NCBI RefSeq assembly: GCF_006364715.1
Contig: NZ_CP040984.1
Location: forward strand, 620,001-684,000
DNA: 64,000 nt
From: Candidatus Methylopumilus planktonicus
GTDB taxonomy: Bacteria > Pseudomonadota > Gammaproteobacteria > Burkholderiales > Methylophilaceae
Direction: 5' to 3'
Position 1 is the first letter of the stretch, and every line of letters starts with the position of its first letter. The translations under genes were made by a program, and so were the position numbers. Of the stretch, positions 26,188 to 33,774 are shown piece by piece. The notes under the pieces were generated by a model. The model ran no database searches. It was not told the origin of the DNA and saw only the letters and a program-made list of their open reading frames with translations.

Positions 26188-26544
26188 ATGAAAGCTATTA
26201 GAAATTATCTAGTTTTATGTTTATTGCTTGTAATGCCACTGCAAAGCATTGCAGCTAGCTTTCAGCTCGCCTGTCAAAACAATCATAAAACTTCAGTGAC
26301 TGCTGAAACAAAGATGAGCCATTGCCATCAAACTAAAGAACATAAACAATCTAAAGAAGTGCAAAGTCATAAAACTTCTCATCATTGTTTATCATTCTGT
26401 GCCCAAGTTGGTATGGCGGCATTAACTCAGGATACTGCTGTTGTATTTTTTCAAGATAACGGCAACGTTTATAACGAGTATTCATATCATTACGATTCTG
26501 TAATTTCCCCGAGCATTCAAAGACCACCCATCAGCTTTTCTTAA
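26188..26544 (+). CDS. Small exported His/Cys-rich protein, metal-operon associated
   Basis: 118 aa from ATG 26188, the start that gives a proper signal peptide (KAIRNYLVLCLLLVMPLQS, cleaved near AAS). The mature part has a dense His/Cys/Lys stretch between about 45 and 75 (SHCHQTKEHKQS, SHKTSHHCLSFC), which suggests periplasmic metal binding. No known enzyme motif. Similar small His-rich proteins often head heavy-metal resistance operons. A hairpin terminator lies between it and the next gene, so downstream expression may be lower or separate. Confidence 0.6.
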   Translation: MKAIRNYLVLCLLLVMPLQSIAASFQLACQNNHKTSVTAETKMSHCHQTKEHKQSKEVQSHKTSHHCLSFCAQVGMAALTQDTAVVFFQDNGNVYNEYSYHYDSVISPSIQRPPISFS

Positions 26545-26555
26545 AAAATAGTTTT

Positions 26556-26580
26556 AGGCTTTTTTTAAGCCTTATTTTTA
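26556..26580 (+). terminator. Hairpin with T-rich tail after the His-rich gene
   Basis: AGGCTT, loop of five T, AAGCCT, then TATTTTTATT. A six-pair stem of moderate strength, 12 nt after the stop codon. Confidence 0.55.
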
Positions 26581-26596
26581 TTAATTAAGGAAATCT

Positions 26597-27256
26597 ATGT
26601 TTACTTGTAACTATAGATTATGGGTCATTCCCTTAATCTTTTTATCAAGCCACCTAGTAGTAGCAGCACCTATGGGTTTTGAGGGTTCTGTCATGACTAT
26701 GGGGGACTTCAATCAAAATTGGCGTGAAGCCGGGTTTAATTATGCGATTACATCTCGTGACGCTTTGGGATTAACTCATCTTGAGTTTCGTTCAGATGAT
26801 TACAAAGATAAACGTGAAGTCGATACGCTTAATTACACTCGTCTATTGTCTCGTTGGAATTTAACCGATGCTCAAAGTAATCTATGGTTATTTATGGGGA
26901 TAGGTGAGATCAGAGGAAGTGTTGATAATCAAAGTATTGATAGAAAATTTATTGCATCTCCAGGCTTTCAGTTTGATTATGAGACAACTCGTATTTACTT
27001 TGCGACCACTCATAAACTCTACCGAGCTTCAAATTTAAATCACGACACTACATCAATTCGTGCAGGTTTTTCTTTTTACGAAGCTGATTACGATCAAACA
27101 CAGCCGTGGTTTATTTTAGAGACAAAATATACCAATCAAATATCTGACAAGATTGAAGTGACACCTATGTTGAGACTGATTAATAAAAATATCTTTGTGG
27201 AGGGTGGTGTGAACAATAGTGGCCAACCTCGTTTAAATCTTATGTATACATTTTAA
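26597..27256 (+). CDS. Predicted outer-membrane beta-barrel protein, function unknown
   Basis: 219 aa. Residues 1-23 form a signal peptide ending near VVAAP. The mature chain has alternating polar/hydrophobic strands, for example NLWLFMGIGEIRG and TRIYFATTHKLYR, and ends in an aromatic residue (NLMYTF), as outer-membrane barrels do. I do not recognise a named family. Its place before MerP- and MerT-like genes suggests a part in metal passage or sensing at the outer membrane. Ribosome-binding site AAGGAAA at 26587-26593. Confidence 0.6.
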   Translation: MFTCNYRLWVIPLIFLSSHLVVAAPMGFEGSVMTMGDFNQNWREAGFNYAITSRDALGLTHLEFRSDDYKDKREVDTLNYTRLLSRWNLTDAQSNLWLFMGIGEIRGSVDNQSIDRKFIASPGFQFDYETTRIYFATTHKLYRASNLNHDTTSIRAGFSFYEADYDQTQPWFILETKYTNQISDKIEVTPMLRLINKNIFVEGGVNNSGQPRLNLMYTF

Positions 27257-27265
27257 GGAGTTTTT

Positions 27266-27592
27266 ATGAAACATTTATTATTAGTAGTAGGTTTAGGATT
27301 ATTTTTAACTAGCTTGAATGGTTTTGCGACGCCATCTTATAAAGTCACTATGAACGGGATGGTATGTTCTTTTTGTGCGCAAGGCATTGAAAAGAAAATG
27401 AAAGCCTTGAGTGAAACAAAGGATGTCTATGTTGGGCTAAAGAATCGTCTGGTCGTAGTTGAAGTCAAAGATGGTTTAACTTTATCGCAAGATGTTATTA
27501 GAAAAATCATCAAGGATGTAGGCTATGAAGTTAAAAGTATTGAAGTAAGCGAGCATCCTATTGAGCATATCAAATCAGGTGCGGATAAATAA
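27266..27592 (+). CDS. Periplasmic heavy-metal-associated (HMA) domain protein, MerP-like
   Basis: 108 aa. A signal peptide (KHLLLVVGLGLFLTSLNGFA) is followed by an HMA ferredoxin-like domain with the metal motif MNGMVCSFCAQG (GMxCxxC) near 30-41 and the helix GIEKKMKAL. A short His-containing tail ends the protein. It should bind a soft metal ion in the periplasm and hand it to the MerT-like protein encoded immediately downstream, whose start overlaps this stop. The metal (Hg, Cu or other) cannot be assigned. Confidence 0.8.
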   Translation: MKHLLLVVGLGLFLTSLNGFATPSYKVTMNGMVCSFCAQGIEKKMKALSETKDVYVGLKNRLVVVEVKDGLTLSQDVIRKIIKDVGYEVKSIEVSEHPIEHIKSGADK

Positions 27593-27990
27593 TGCCGAAA
27601 AAATATTTAGATCCTAAGTTAATTAAAACCAAGCATATATCCTTACTAACTCTTTTTTCGTCGGGAGGCACACTGATTTGTTGTGCCTTACCTGCGTTAT
27701 TAGTAAGTTTGGGAGCAGGCGCTGTGATGGCATCAGTGGTGAGCTCTGTGCCACAAATTGTTTGGTTTTCAGAACATAAATTAGGTGTGTTTATATTTGC
27801 AGGAGTGATGTTATCAATATCTGGATTTCTACAATGGAAAGCTAGATCCTTACCTTGTCCGAGTGATAAAGAGTTAGCGGAACTTTGTAATAAAACTAGA
27901 GTAAACTCACTAAGAGTTTATTTTTTTTCAGTTTGTGTATTTTTCATAGGTGGCTTTATGGCTTTTGTAGCACCTTGGTTAATGAGCTAA
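27592..27990 (+). CDS. MerT-like membrane metal transporter
   Basis: 132 aa with three hydrophobic segments. The first carries a Cys-Cys pair (GGTLICCALPALLVSLGAGA), the arrangement used by MerT and related carriers to accept metal from MerP. A further CPSDKELAELC pair lies in the loop between segments 2 and 3. The start overlaps the stop of the HMA gene, so the two are translated as a unit. No merR, merA or other classical mer gene is present, so mercury may not be the true substrate. Confidence 0.7.
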   Translation: MPKKYLDPKLIKTKHISLLTLFSSGGTLICCALPALLVSLGAGAVMASVVSSVPQIVWFSEHKLGVFIFAGVMLSISGFLQWKARSLPCPSDKELAELCNKTRVNSLRVYFFSVCVFFIGGFMAFVAPWLMS

Positions 27991-28011
27991 CCTTTTACAA
28001 GGAGAAATAGT

Positions 28012-28137
28012 ATGGAACATATGATGGGTGAAGCACACTGTTGGCATATGGTAATTATGTGTTTACTAATGACAACGTTTTTGGTTTTAGGTATTGCGTC
28101 ATTTATTAAGTATTTGTTTTATAGCAAAAAGAAATAA
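28012..28137 (+). CDS. 41-aa Met/His-rich single-pass membrane peptide
   Basis: ATG 28012 is preceded by AAGGAG at a good distance, and TAA is at 28135-28137. The N-terminus MEHMMGEAHCWHMVIM carries five Met, three His and one Cys within 16 residues. One transmembrane helix (about 14-35) and a KKK tail follow. It is the last gene before a strong terminator, so it appears to be part of the metal operon. The composition suggests copper or another soft metal. I know no named family. Confidence 0.6.
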   Translation: MEHMMGEAHCWHMVIMCLLMTTFLVLGIASFIKYLFYSKKK

Positions 28138-28150
28138 GAAGTAAGAAGTA

Positions 28151-28178
28151 AAAAGCCACTCTTGGTAGTGGCTTTTCT
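28151..28178 (+). terminator. Rho-independent terminator of the metal operon
   Basis: AAAAGCCACT, loop CTTGGT, AGTGGCTTTT, then CTT. Ten-pair stem 13 nt after the 41-aa gene. It is near-symmetrical and may also stop leftward transcription. Confidence 0.85.
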
Positions 28179-28512
28179 TATCTGTGGTGTGCTTAGGTGT
28201 GCTTCGAAGAAAGCTTAGGAATAGACTTCTGTAGCTATTAATCTTTAATTTTTGCCAAAAATTTTAGTGTCACATCCCCTATATAAGACGAAGGGGTGGA
28301 GGGGGTATACACCTCTTTTATAACTCCGTTTTATTCAATTCTAAATCCTTAAAAGTTAATTATATTCACACTTAACTATATGATTTATATAGGATTTGTG
28401 TAGTTGACTTCAAGTAAACTCTAAGCACTCTAGATGACTCTATATTAGAGATAGCTAGATGGAATATAAACTCTAGCTCTCTATACACCCTAAGGGGGTA
28501 GAGAGGCTGGAG
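28179..28512. other. AT-rich intergenic with clustered ACTCTA motifs, candidate origin
   Basis: No gene. ACTCTA occurs at 28418, 28427, 28437 and 28470, the first three 9-10 bp apart. Related CTCTA cores lie on both strands at 28446, 28479 and 28499. An inverted repeat CTCTCTA ... TAGAGAG spans about 28477-28505. The region sits directly downstream of a RepA-like ATPase gene, where P4-like elements often keep iteron origins. It could alternatively be a terminator/regulatory region for that gene. Confidence 0.4.
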
Positions 28513-29568
28513 TTATTCTTTCATACCTTTATCAGTAATCCATACTTGGTCACTTAAATTACCTCTTGAACCAGTGCCAACTAGTCCTTTATTTACTAAG
28601 TTACCTATAATAATTCTCATGTCATAAGTTCTTTTTGCTGAGGGATGCTCAGTCCAGAGATTGCAGCATTGTTCTATTACGATATCCATATCATCATGAC
28701 CAGATGATAGTGGTAATAGCCTATCTTTCAATAAGTTTAAAACCCTTATTTGCTTGCTTGTTAGTTTAATGTTTTTACTTTTCTCTAAAATTTCTCCAAG
28801 CTTTTCTACAGTGCAAGTTGTTTCAACTTCACCATAAACATCTAATTCAAGAGTTTCTAATCTGTAGCCGTATCTAATACCACATTCACTATCTTTAGAT
28901 TTTTCTAAAGTCCATTCAAAATTTCCATTGCTATCTTTTTTAACAAAGATGATGGTATCCATTGACGCCTTGAGGCTTGAACTTCCTCTCATTCCTCTAG
29001 ACTCATCTTTACCTGAATGGTGAATGATTAATACAGTGGAGTTGAGCTGCTCAGTAATTAACTTTGCTTTTCTTATAACACCACTCATCTCAGAGGCAGA
29101 GTTCTCTTCTATATTTGGACAAGCCATATTTAGAGTGTCTATAATGACCATCCCACTATGAAATTGTTTTCCCTTGTAATAATTGATGAAGTTTTCAACA
29201 GAGCCTTTGTCACCTAAAAGTAAAGAGTCTTCGTCAATATGCATAGTAGAAGGAGAGGTAGCATTTTTCTTGCGCCATCCTAGAATTCTTTTAGCCACAC
29301 CCCTGAATCCTTCTAACGCTGTGTAAATAATTGGTATATCTCTAGAAACTGGAAGCCCAAACCATGCTGAGCCTGTTCCTAAGTGCATAGCTAAATCTAT
29401 AGCTAGGAATGATTTTGTTGATCCACTTTCACCATATATGGTTGCTATACCCCCATCAACCAAGATATCTTTTATTAGCCAATTTAGTTTAGGAAGGTTT
29501 TCAAGCTCATCAATCGTGTAACTTCTTCTCATTATTTCCTTGCTAATTTCTGGCGAGCCTATTTGCAT
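28513..29568 (-). CDS. RepA-like AAA ATPase / putative helicase of the island
   Basis: 351 aa. RecA/DnaB-like fold with Walker A GESGSTKS at 46-53, a Walker B region MVIIDTLNMA near 140, and LIIHHSGKDESRGMRGSSSLKA near 185-206, the pattern of RepA/AAA_25 proteins in small mobile elements. The C-terminal part resembles a winged helix. It probably unwinds the element's origin. The start overlaps the alpA-like gene by 10 bp and has AGGAGAAA upstream, so the two form one operon, with the regulator first. Confidence 0.75.
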   Translation of the reverse strand: MQIGSPEISKEIMRRSYTIDELENLPKLNWLIKDILVDGGIATIYGESGSTKSFLAIDLAMHLGTGSAWFGLPVSRDIPIIYTALEGFRGVAKRILGWRKKNATSPSTMHIDEDSLLLGDKGSVENFINYYKGKQFHSGMVIIDTLNMACPNIEENSASEMSGVIRKAKLITEQLNSTVLIIHHSGKDESRGMRGSSSLKASMDTIIFVKKDSNGNFEWTLEKSKDSECGIRYGYRLETLELDVYGEVETTCTVEKLGEILEKSKNIKLTSKQIRVLNLLKDRLLPLSSGHDDMDIVIEQCCNLWTEHPSAKRTYDMRIIIGNLVNKGLVGTGSRGNLSDQVWITDKGMKE

Positions 29569-29759
29569 GATTTCTCCTTAGCATTTTGAGTATCTAACCA
29601 TGCTTGGATATCTTCTTCTTTCCAGACTGTAAGTCTTGAAGTAATTTTGATAGGTCTAGGAAAATCACTATTTTTGTCTGAAGCAAGTTTCCAGATAGTT
29701 GATTCACCCATATCCAATATCGCTGCTAAATCTTTAACTCTATGTGCCTTCTTGTTCAT
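29559..29759 (-). CDS. AlpA-family transcriptional regulator / excisionase
   Basis: 66 aa. A MerR-like winged helix-turn-helix typical of AlpA: HRVKDLAAILDMGESTIWKLA, then FPRPIKITSRLTVWKEEDIQAW. AlpA proteins activate the integrase or act as excisionase in P4-like islands. Ribosome-binding site AAGGAAAT before the ATG. It is the first gene of a leftward operon with the RepA-like ATPase and is divergent from the 281-aa gene. Confidence 0.85.
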   Translation of the reverse strand: MNKKAHRVKDLAAILDMGESTIWKLASDKNSDFPRPIKITSRLTVWKEEDIQAWLDTQNAKEKSCK

Positions 29760-29934
29760 TTCTATTTCCTTTTTAAGCGTTTAATAAAGATACTTGACCA
29801 ACAATAACTAGCTGATAAAGTATTCGCATAACTCTCAGAAGATTCATTAGTCTCTTAAAGTTACATCGTGTATGTTCTTCTTCTTGATTAAATTTTAATA
29901 AGGGTGAAATTAGGATTAATTAAATGTATGTTTT

Positions 29935-30780
29935 ATGAAAATTAAATATGACGATTGGTTAAAGATTCTTCAGCAAACAGTCCAAGAGAGTAACTGGAGC
30001 CATCTTCATAGCCATTTAAAATCTGAAAATACTAAGTTTCTTATTCTGAAGAACTATATTGATGAAATTCAAGATGCCATCTTGAGTGGATACAAAAATG
30101 TAGAGAATTCTGATTGGCTCTTAATTAAGCAATCATTTCAACAAAGCATGAACGTATTTAAGGAGTTTAGAGAGGGCATCGCTTTGGATTATTTTTTAAA
30201 GAATATGCCAAATAACAAAGATATTAAAATCGTTCTAGGCATGTTCACTAGGGAAGCAAAATTAAATATATTTAAAGAAAATCCCAATCAAGCTAATTGG
30301 GTAGTATTTGAACTAATTAGCGATGTAATAAAAAGAATATCTAATCATCCCAATATTGATGATATGCGTGTCAAACAAGCTCTATATGAGCCTCGCGTTG
30401 GTCGTCCTGATGACAATCCTATTGAGCCACCATTATTTATTAATAGATTTGTTAAAACTATCATTGAAAATGATATTACCTTTAATAAGGTTATGGAAAA
30501 TGAAATAAATAATTTCAATACTCCTAATCACGATTCAAGGACCTACAGGAAAAAGTTTGAAGTATATAAATGGGCTGCTTTGAATGAGTATTTATATGAA
30601 AGAGCTATGAATAAAAAAGCCATGTTATCAACTGAGGAAATTGATAGAGTTCGTAACTATTGGAATGGAATACAGCTTCCAGAAAAATTAGAGATTTATG
30701 CCTCATTCATAACCTATGGTATAGGAAAGTTAGAAGTGAAAGACGTCCAGATAATCAAATCCAATTCAACTCTTCATTAA
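29935..30780 (+). CDS. Unknown 281-aa protein, island cargo
   Basis: 281 aa, no signal peptide or membrane segment, mostly helical and charged, with many Asn/Lys/Glu. I recognise no domain. Notable stretches are LNIFKENPNQANWVVFELI near 105 and ALYEPRVGRPDDNPIEPPLF near 150. It is the only rightward gene between the AlpA operon and the integrase, whose 3' end it overlaps by 4 bp. This slot is where P4-like satellites often carry defence or other accessory genes. A defence role is only an inference from position. Codon use looks like the rest of the island. Confidence 0.6.
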   Translation: MKIKYDDWLKILQQTVQESNWSHLHSHLKSENTKFLILKNYIDEIQDAILSGYKNVENSDWLLIKQSFQQSMNVFKEFREGIALDYFLKNMPNNKDIKIVLGMFTREAKLNIFKENPNQANWVVFELISDVIKRISNHPNIDDMRVKQALYEPRVGRPDDNPIEPPLFINRFVKTIIENDITFNKVMENEINNFNTPNHDSRTYRKKFEVYKWAALNEYLYERAMNKKAMLSTEEIDRVRNYWNGIQLPEKLEIYASFITYGIGKLEVKDVQIIKSNSTLH

Positions 30781-32063
30781 CTATGATTTAGAGTTTTTTT
30801 ATATTCCTTTTCTTTATCTTTAAGATAGCTCAATAACCAATCAACAAGTTTTCTTCTTTCATCTAACCAATCATAATCAGCCATATAAGACCTTTCAACT
30901 GCTGAACCATATTCATGGTCAAGTTGTTTCTCAATGACTACATTAGGAAATCCTGAGTGTCTTAAACAAGTAAGCTTGACAATTGTTCTATTTCCATGAG
31001 CTGTTGCATCAAATCCCATTTCCTTAATTAACAATCTAGGTCTGCTAGATGCGTAGGCATCTCCAAAACGATTAGTAAATATGAAATCATCTTTGCTTGC
31101 CTTGAGAATGTCTTTAAGTTCATTAAGTAAATTTACCGCAATGTTTGGAAGGGGAGTTACAAATGAATTGCTGCTCTTCATAAACTCTTTAGGAATACTT
31201 AATGTTTTTTTAGCTGGGCTATACCAACTCCATTTTGCATTAGACAAAGAACCAACTCTTAAGCCTGTAACAATATTTATGATGAGATATACCTTATCTT
31301 GAACAATTGGGAGTTTTTGAACCTTAGACCAATACATTCCTAAGTCTTCTAAATCAACAGACTTATGGCTGATTGTTTTGGTTTTCTTAAATACTTTATT
31401 TTTTCTAATCTTATCTAGTGGGTTATCCCCTTTATATGCTCTTTCTTCAGATGCATATTCATAAACGAGGTTGATAAGTGACTTGGCTAAATTCATCGTA
31501 GTGGTTCTGTTATATCGTTGGATATCTTTCTTTCCACTCACTAATTTAACTGGATTGGATTTAACTTTTTTTAAAGTTTGGAGTAGGTCAGAGTCAGTAA
31601 TTGATAGGATGGATTTATCCTTTAAATCTGCCTCTAAATAGTTCTTATAAATGCCTCTAGAACGCTTAATATGAGACTTAGACCACACTTTATCAAGCAT
31701 GGTAGAGCGATACTCCACCATATCTTCAAATAGGGTAGAGAACATGAATTTATCACTAGATTTCTCTAGGTTTTTATTCTTAATATTGTTGAAATAATCT
31801 CTAGGATGAATACCTTGTTTGAGCTGTTGCTTAGAGATATCCCTTAATCCTCTGGCTTCATCTAATCCAACAGAAGGGTAAGTGCCAAAACTTAATTGTA
31901 TTTCTTTACCACCTAACTTGCCTCTGAATAGCCAATACTTGGAATTTGGTTCAACACGCAACCTTAATCCACCCCCATCATTCTCATAGATGTAAGCTTT
32001 GCCATTAGGGCAAGTTGAATTTTTTACTTTAACGTTGCTTAGAAGGTTAACGCCATAACCCAT
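30777..32063 (-). CDS. int: Tyrosine recombinase/integrase, P4 type
   Basis: 428 aa. An N-terminal arm-binding DUF4102-type domain (YIYENDGGGLRLRVEPN, then LGGKEIQLSFGTYPSVGLDEAR), a core-binding helical domain, and a catalytic domain with Arg269 (TGLRVGS), His356 and Arg359 (HGNR), His383 (LDHE) and nucleophile Tyr393 (ERSYM). All catalytic residues are present, so it should be active. Integration at a tRNA 3' end with the gene reading inward from the right end is typical. Two TTTTGTCCAC motifs begin 5 bp upstream of the start codon and may let it regulate itself. Confidence 0.93.
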   Translation of the reverse strand: MGYGVNLLSNVKVKNSTCPNGKAYIYENDGGGLRLRVEPNSKYWLFRGKLGGKEIQLSFGTYPSVGLDEARGLRDISKQQLKQGIHPRDYFNNIKNKNLEKSSDKFMFSTLFEDMVEYRSTMLDKVWSKSHIKRSRGIYKNYLEADLKDKSILSITDSDLLQTLKKVKSNPVKLVSGKKDIQRYNRTTTMNLAKSLINLVYEYASEERAYKGDNPLDKIRKNKVFKKTKTISHKSVDLEDLGMYWSKVQKLPIVQDKVYLIINIVTGLRVGSLSNAKWSWYSPAKKTLSIPKEFMKSSNSFVTPLPNIAVNLLNELKDILKASKDDFIFTNRFGDAYASSRPRLLIKEMGFDATAHGNRTIVKLTCLRHSGFPNVVIEKQLDHEYGSAVERSYMADYDWLDERRKLVDWLLSYLKDKEKEYKKTLNHS

Positions 32064-32067
32064 AAAT

Positions 32068-32089
32068 TTTTGTCCACTCTTTTGTCCAC
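32068..32089 (+). repeat. Right-end paired TTTTGTCCAC motifs
   Basis: Copies at 32068-32077 and 32080-32089, starts 12 bp apart, as at the left end. They lie immediately upstream of the integrase start codon, within its probable promoter. Confidence 0.65.
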
Positions 32090-32231
32090 AATTGAGAAAG
32101 ATTCTAATATAGGGTTATAGACTAAGCAAGAGTAATTAATTAACTAAATCTTATATATAATGGGTATTTGAGGGATATTGGGAGAGGGTAAGAGGGTGGT
32201 AGAAATCAAGTGTTAGAGAATAAATAGGTCA

Positions 32232-32245
32232 CACCTCTTCCGCCA
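32232..32245 (+). repeat. attR core (14-bp direct repeat)
   Basis: CACCTCTTCCGCCA, identical to the tRNA-Ser end at 24874-24887. No other tRNA sequence accompanies it, so it marks the right border of the island. Confidence 0.88.
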
Positions 32246-32441
32246 TACATCTTTATTCTTAATTTGTGCGGCCCAGTATTATTGGTAAGTGATTAAAACC
32301 TTCTAATTCCCAATTAAATTCTACCTTTAGTTTACTGAACTAACATCTATCGAAGTTGTCACACATAAGTAATAATAGTATATTTAAATAATGAATAACT
32401 AAGCCCGTTTTGCATTCATAGTAAAAATTGATTGGTTGAAG

Positions 32442-33767
32442 ATGAAAAAAATAGACATAGTTATTATTGGTTCTGGAATAGCTGGATTAACAACAGCATA
32501 TTACTTACAAAAAAATTTCCCTAATCTTACATATGTGATCATAGAAGCAAGAAGTGATCTGGGTGGAACTTGGGATCAGATGAGGTTCCCTGGCGTTCGT
32601 TCAGACACTGATATGTATACCTACGGATTCAGCTTTAATCCTTGGCAGGGATCAATAATAGCTGAGGGAAAAGACATCAAAGCCTATTTAGCTGATACTG
32701 CAAAAAAGTTTAATATCAGAGAGCACATATTATTCGATACAAAGGTCACTTCATTATCCTGGAGTGATAACCAATGGACAGCTAGAACCAGCCATAAAGA
32801 TTTCACCAGTAAATATGTTATTTGTTGCACTGGTTCGCGTGATTATACAAACCCTAATTTTCCCAAGTTTAAAGATGAAAACAAATACCAAGGAGAGATT
32901 GTACATACCCAAGATTGGGGTGATGTGGAGTTTAAAGGTAAGAGTGTAGCTATTATTGGAAGCGGGTGCACGGCTGTTACTATGGCACCGGCAATTGTAA
33001 AAGAAGCTAAGAAGGTAACATTAGTTCAACGAAGTGCTGCGTGGATTGTAAATGTAGATGGTAAGGAAAAATCAACACGTCGCTATAAATCGTTTGAAAC
33101 CTTAATGGATTATTTTCATAGCAGGCTTTTTAAAAAATCATATAAAAAAATGATTATAGCTCGCTACCCTTATTACAATAACACTAACATACCTTCGTAT
33201 GATTACTGGGATCAACGGCCTGCTTGTAGCTTAGATAATGATTATTTTGACGCTGTAAAATTAAGTAAAGTATCTGTAGAGCACCAAGAGGTTAGTAATT
33301 TCGAAAAAAATGGTATTAAGTTAAAAAATGGAAAAGTTATTGAATGTGATCTTACCATTATGGCTACAGGTCTTAATGCGCAATTACTAGGCGGTATTGA
33401 TATTTTAGTGAACGATAAAAAAATACATATGAATGATACGAGTTGGTACAGAGGGATGATGTTTAGTGGGATACCAAATCTTTTTGCACATACTGGATAT
33501 ATCAATTTTAGCTGGACTGCTAGATGCGAAATAGTTAGTCAGCGCATTTGCCGAACGCTCAAGTATATGGAGAAAAAAAGATTAGCGAGCTGCACTCCTA
33601 AATACGTGGGTAAAGAATCAAAGCCATCAATAGAAGCAAATTATGTATTGCGATCAGTAGACAAATTTCCTAGTCGAACTTATAAATTTTATAACTCAAA
33701 TTACTACCTAGATTATCTAATTTTTAAATGGACAAGAATTAATGATGGAGCAGTAGATTTCAAATGA
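32442..33767 (+). CDS. FAD-dependent flavoprotein monooxygenase (Baeyer-Villiger/FMO type)
   Basis: 441 aa from ATG 32442. The FAD Rossmann motif is GSGIAG at 10-15. The class B monooxygenase fingerprint reads YQGEIVHTQDW near 149-159, matching [FY]xGxxxHxxxW. A second dinucleotide motif GSGCTA lies near 171. Such enzymes use NADPH and O2 to oxygenate ketones or soft nucleophiles (S, N). It lies just outside the island and 7 nt before metY, which suggests co-expression. The chain is somewhat shorter than typical Baeyer-Villiger enzymes. Substrate unknown. Confidence 0.82.
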   Translation: MKKIDIVIIGSGIAGLTTAYYLQKNFPNLTYVIIEARSDLGGTWDQMRFPGVRSDTDMYTYGFSFNPWQGSIIAEGKDIKAYLADTAKKFNIREHILFDTKVTSLSWSDNQWTARTSHKDFTSKYVICCTGSRDYTNPNFPKFKDENKYQGEIVHTQDWGDVEFKGKSVAIIGSGCTAVTMAPAIVKEAKKVTLVQRSAAWIVNVDGKEKSTRRYKSFETLMDYFHSRLFKKSYKKMIIARYPYYNNTNIPSYDYWDQRPACSLDNDYFDAVKLSKVSVEHQEVSNFEKNGIKLKNGKVIECDLTIMATGLNAQLLGGIDILVNDKKIHMNDTSWYRGMMFSGIPNLFAHTGYINFSWTARCEIVSQRICRTLKYMEKKRLASCTPKYVGKESKPSIEANYVLRSVDKFPSRTYKFYNSNYYLDYLIFKWTRINDGAVDFK

Positions 33768-33774
33768 TAGTTAA

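Larger units (their letters stand above)
24874..32245. mobile_element. Integrative genomic island in tRNA-Ser
   Basis: About 7.4 kb between a 14-bp direct repeat: the tRNA-Ser 3' end at the left and a copy at the right. A P4-type tyrosine integrase is transcribed leftward from just inside the right end. Next come an unknown gene, an AlpA-like regulator, a RepA-like ATPase and metal-resistance-type cargo. There are no conjugation, capsid or packaging genes. It therefore looks like a small replicating or satellite-like integrative element rather than a prophage or ICE. Genes on either side are ordinary chromosomal genes. Confidence 0.9.

Noticed and set aside
26597..27990. Complete mercury-resistance (mer) operon
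   Set aside because: MerP- and MerT-like proteins are present, but merR and merA are not; an outer-membrane protein is included instead.
24888..32231. Prophage
   Set aside because: No capsid, tail, terminase or lysis gene. Integrase plus AlpA plus a RepA-like ATPase fits a small integrative element better.
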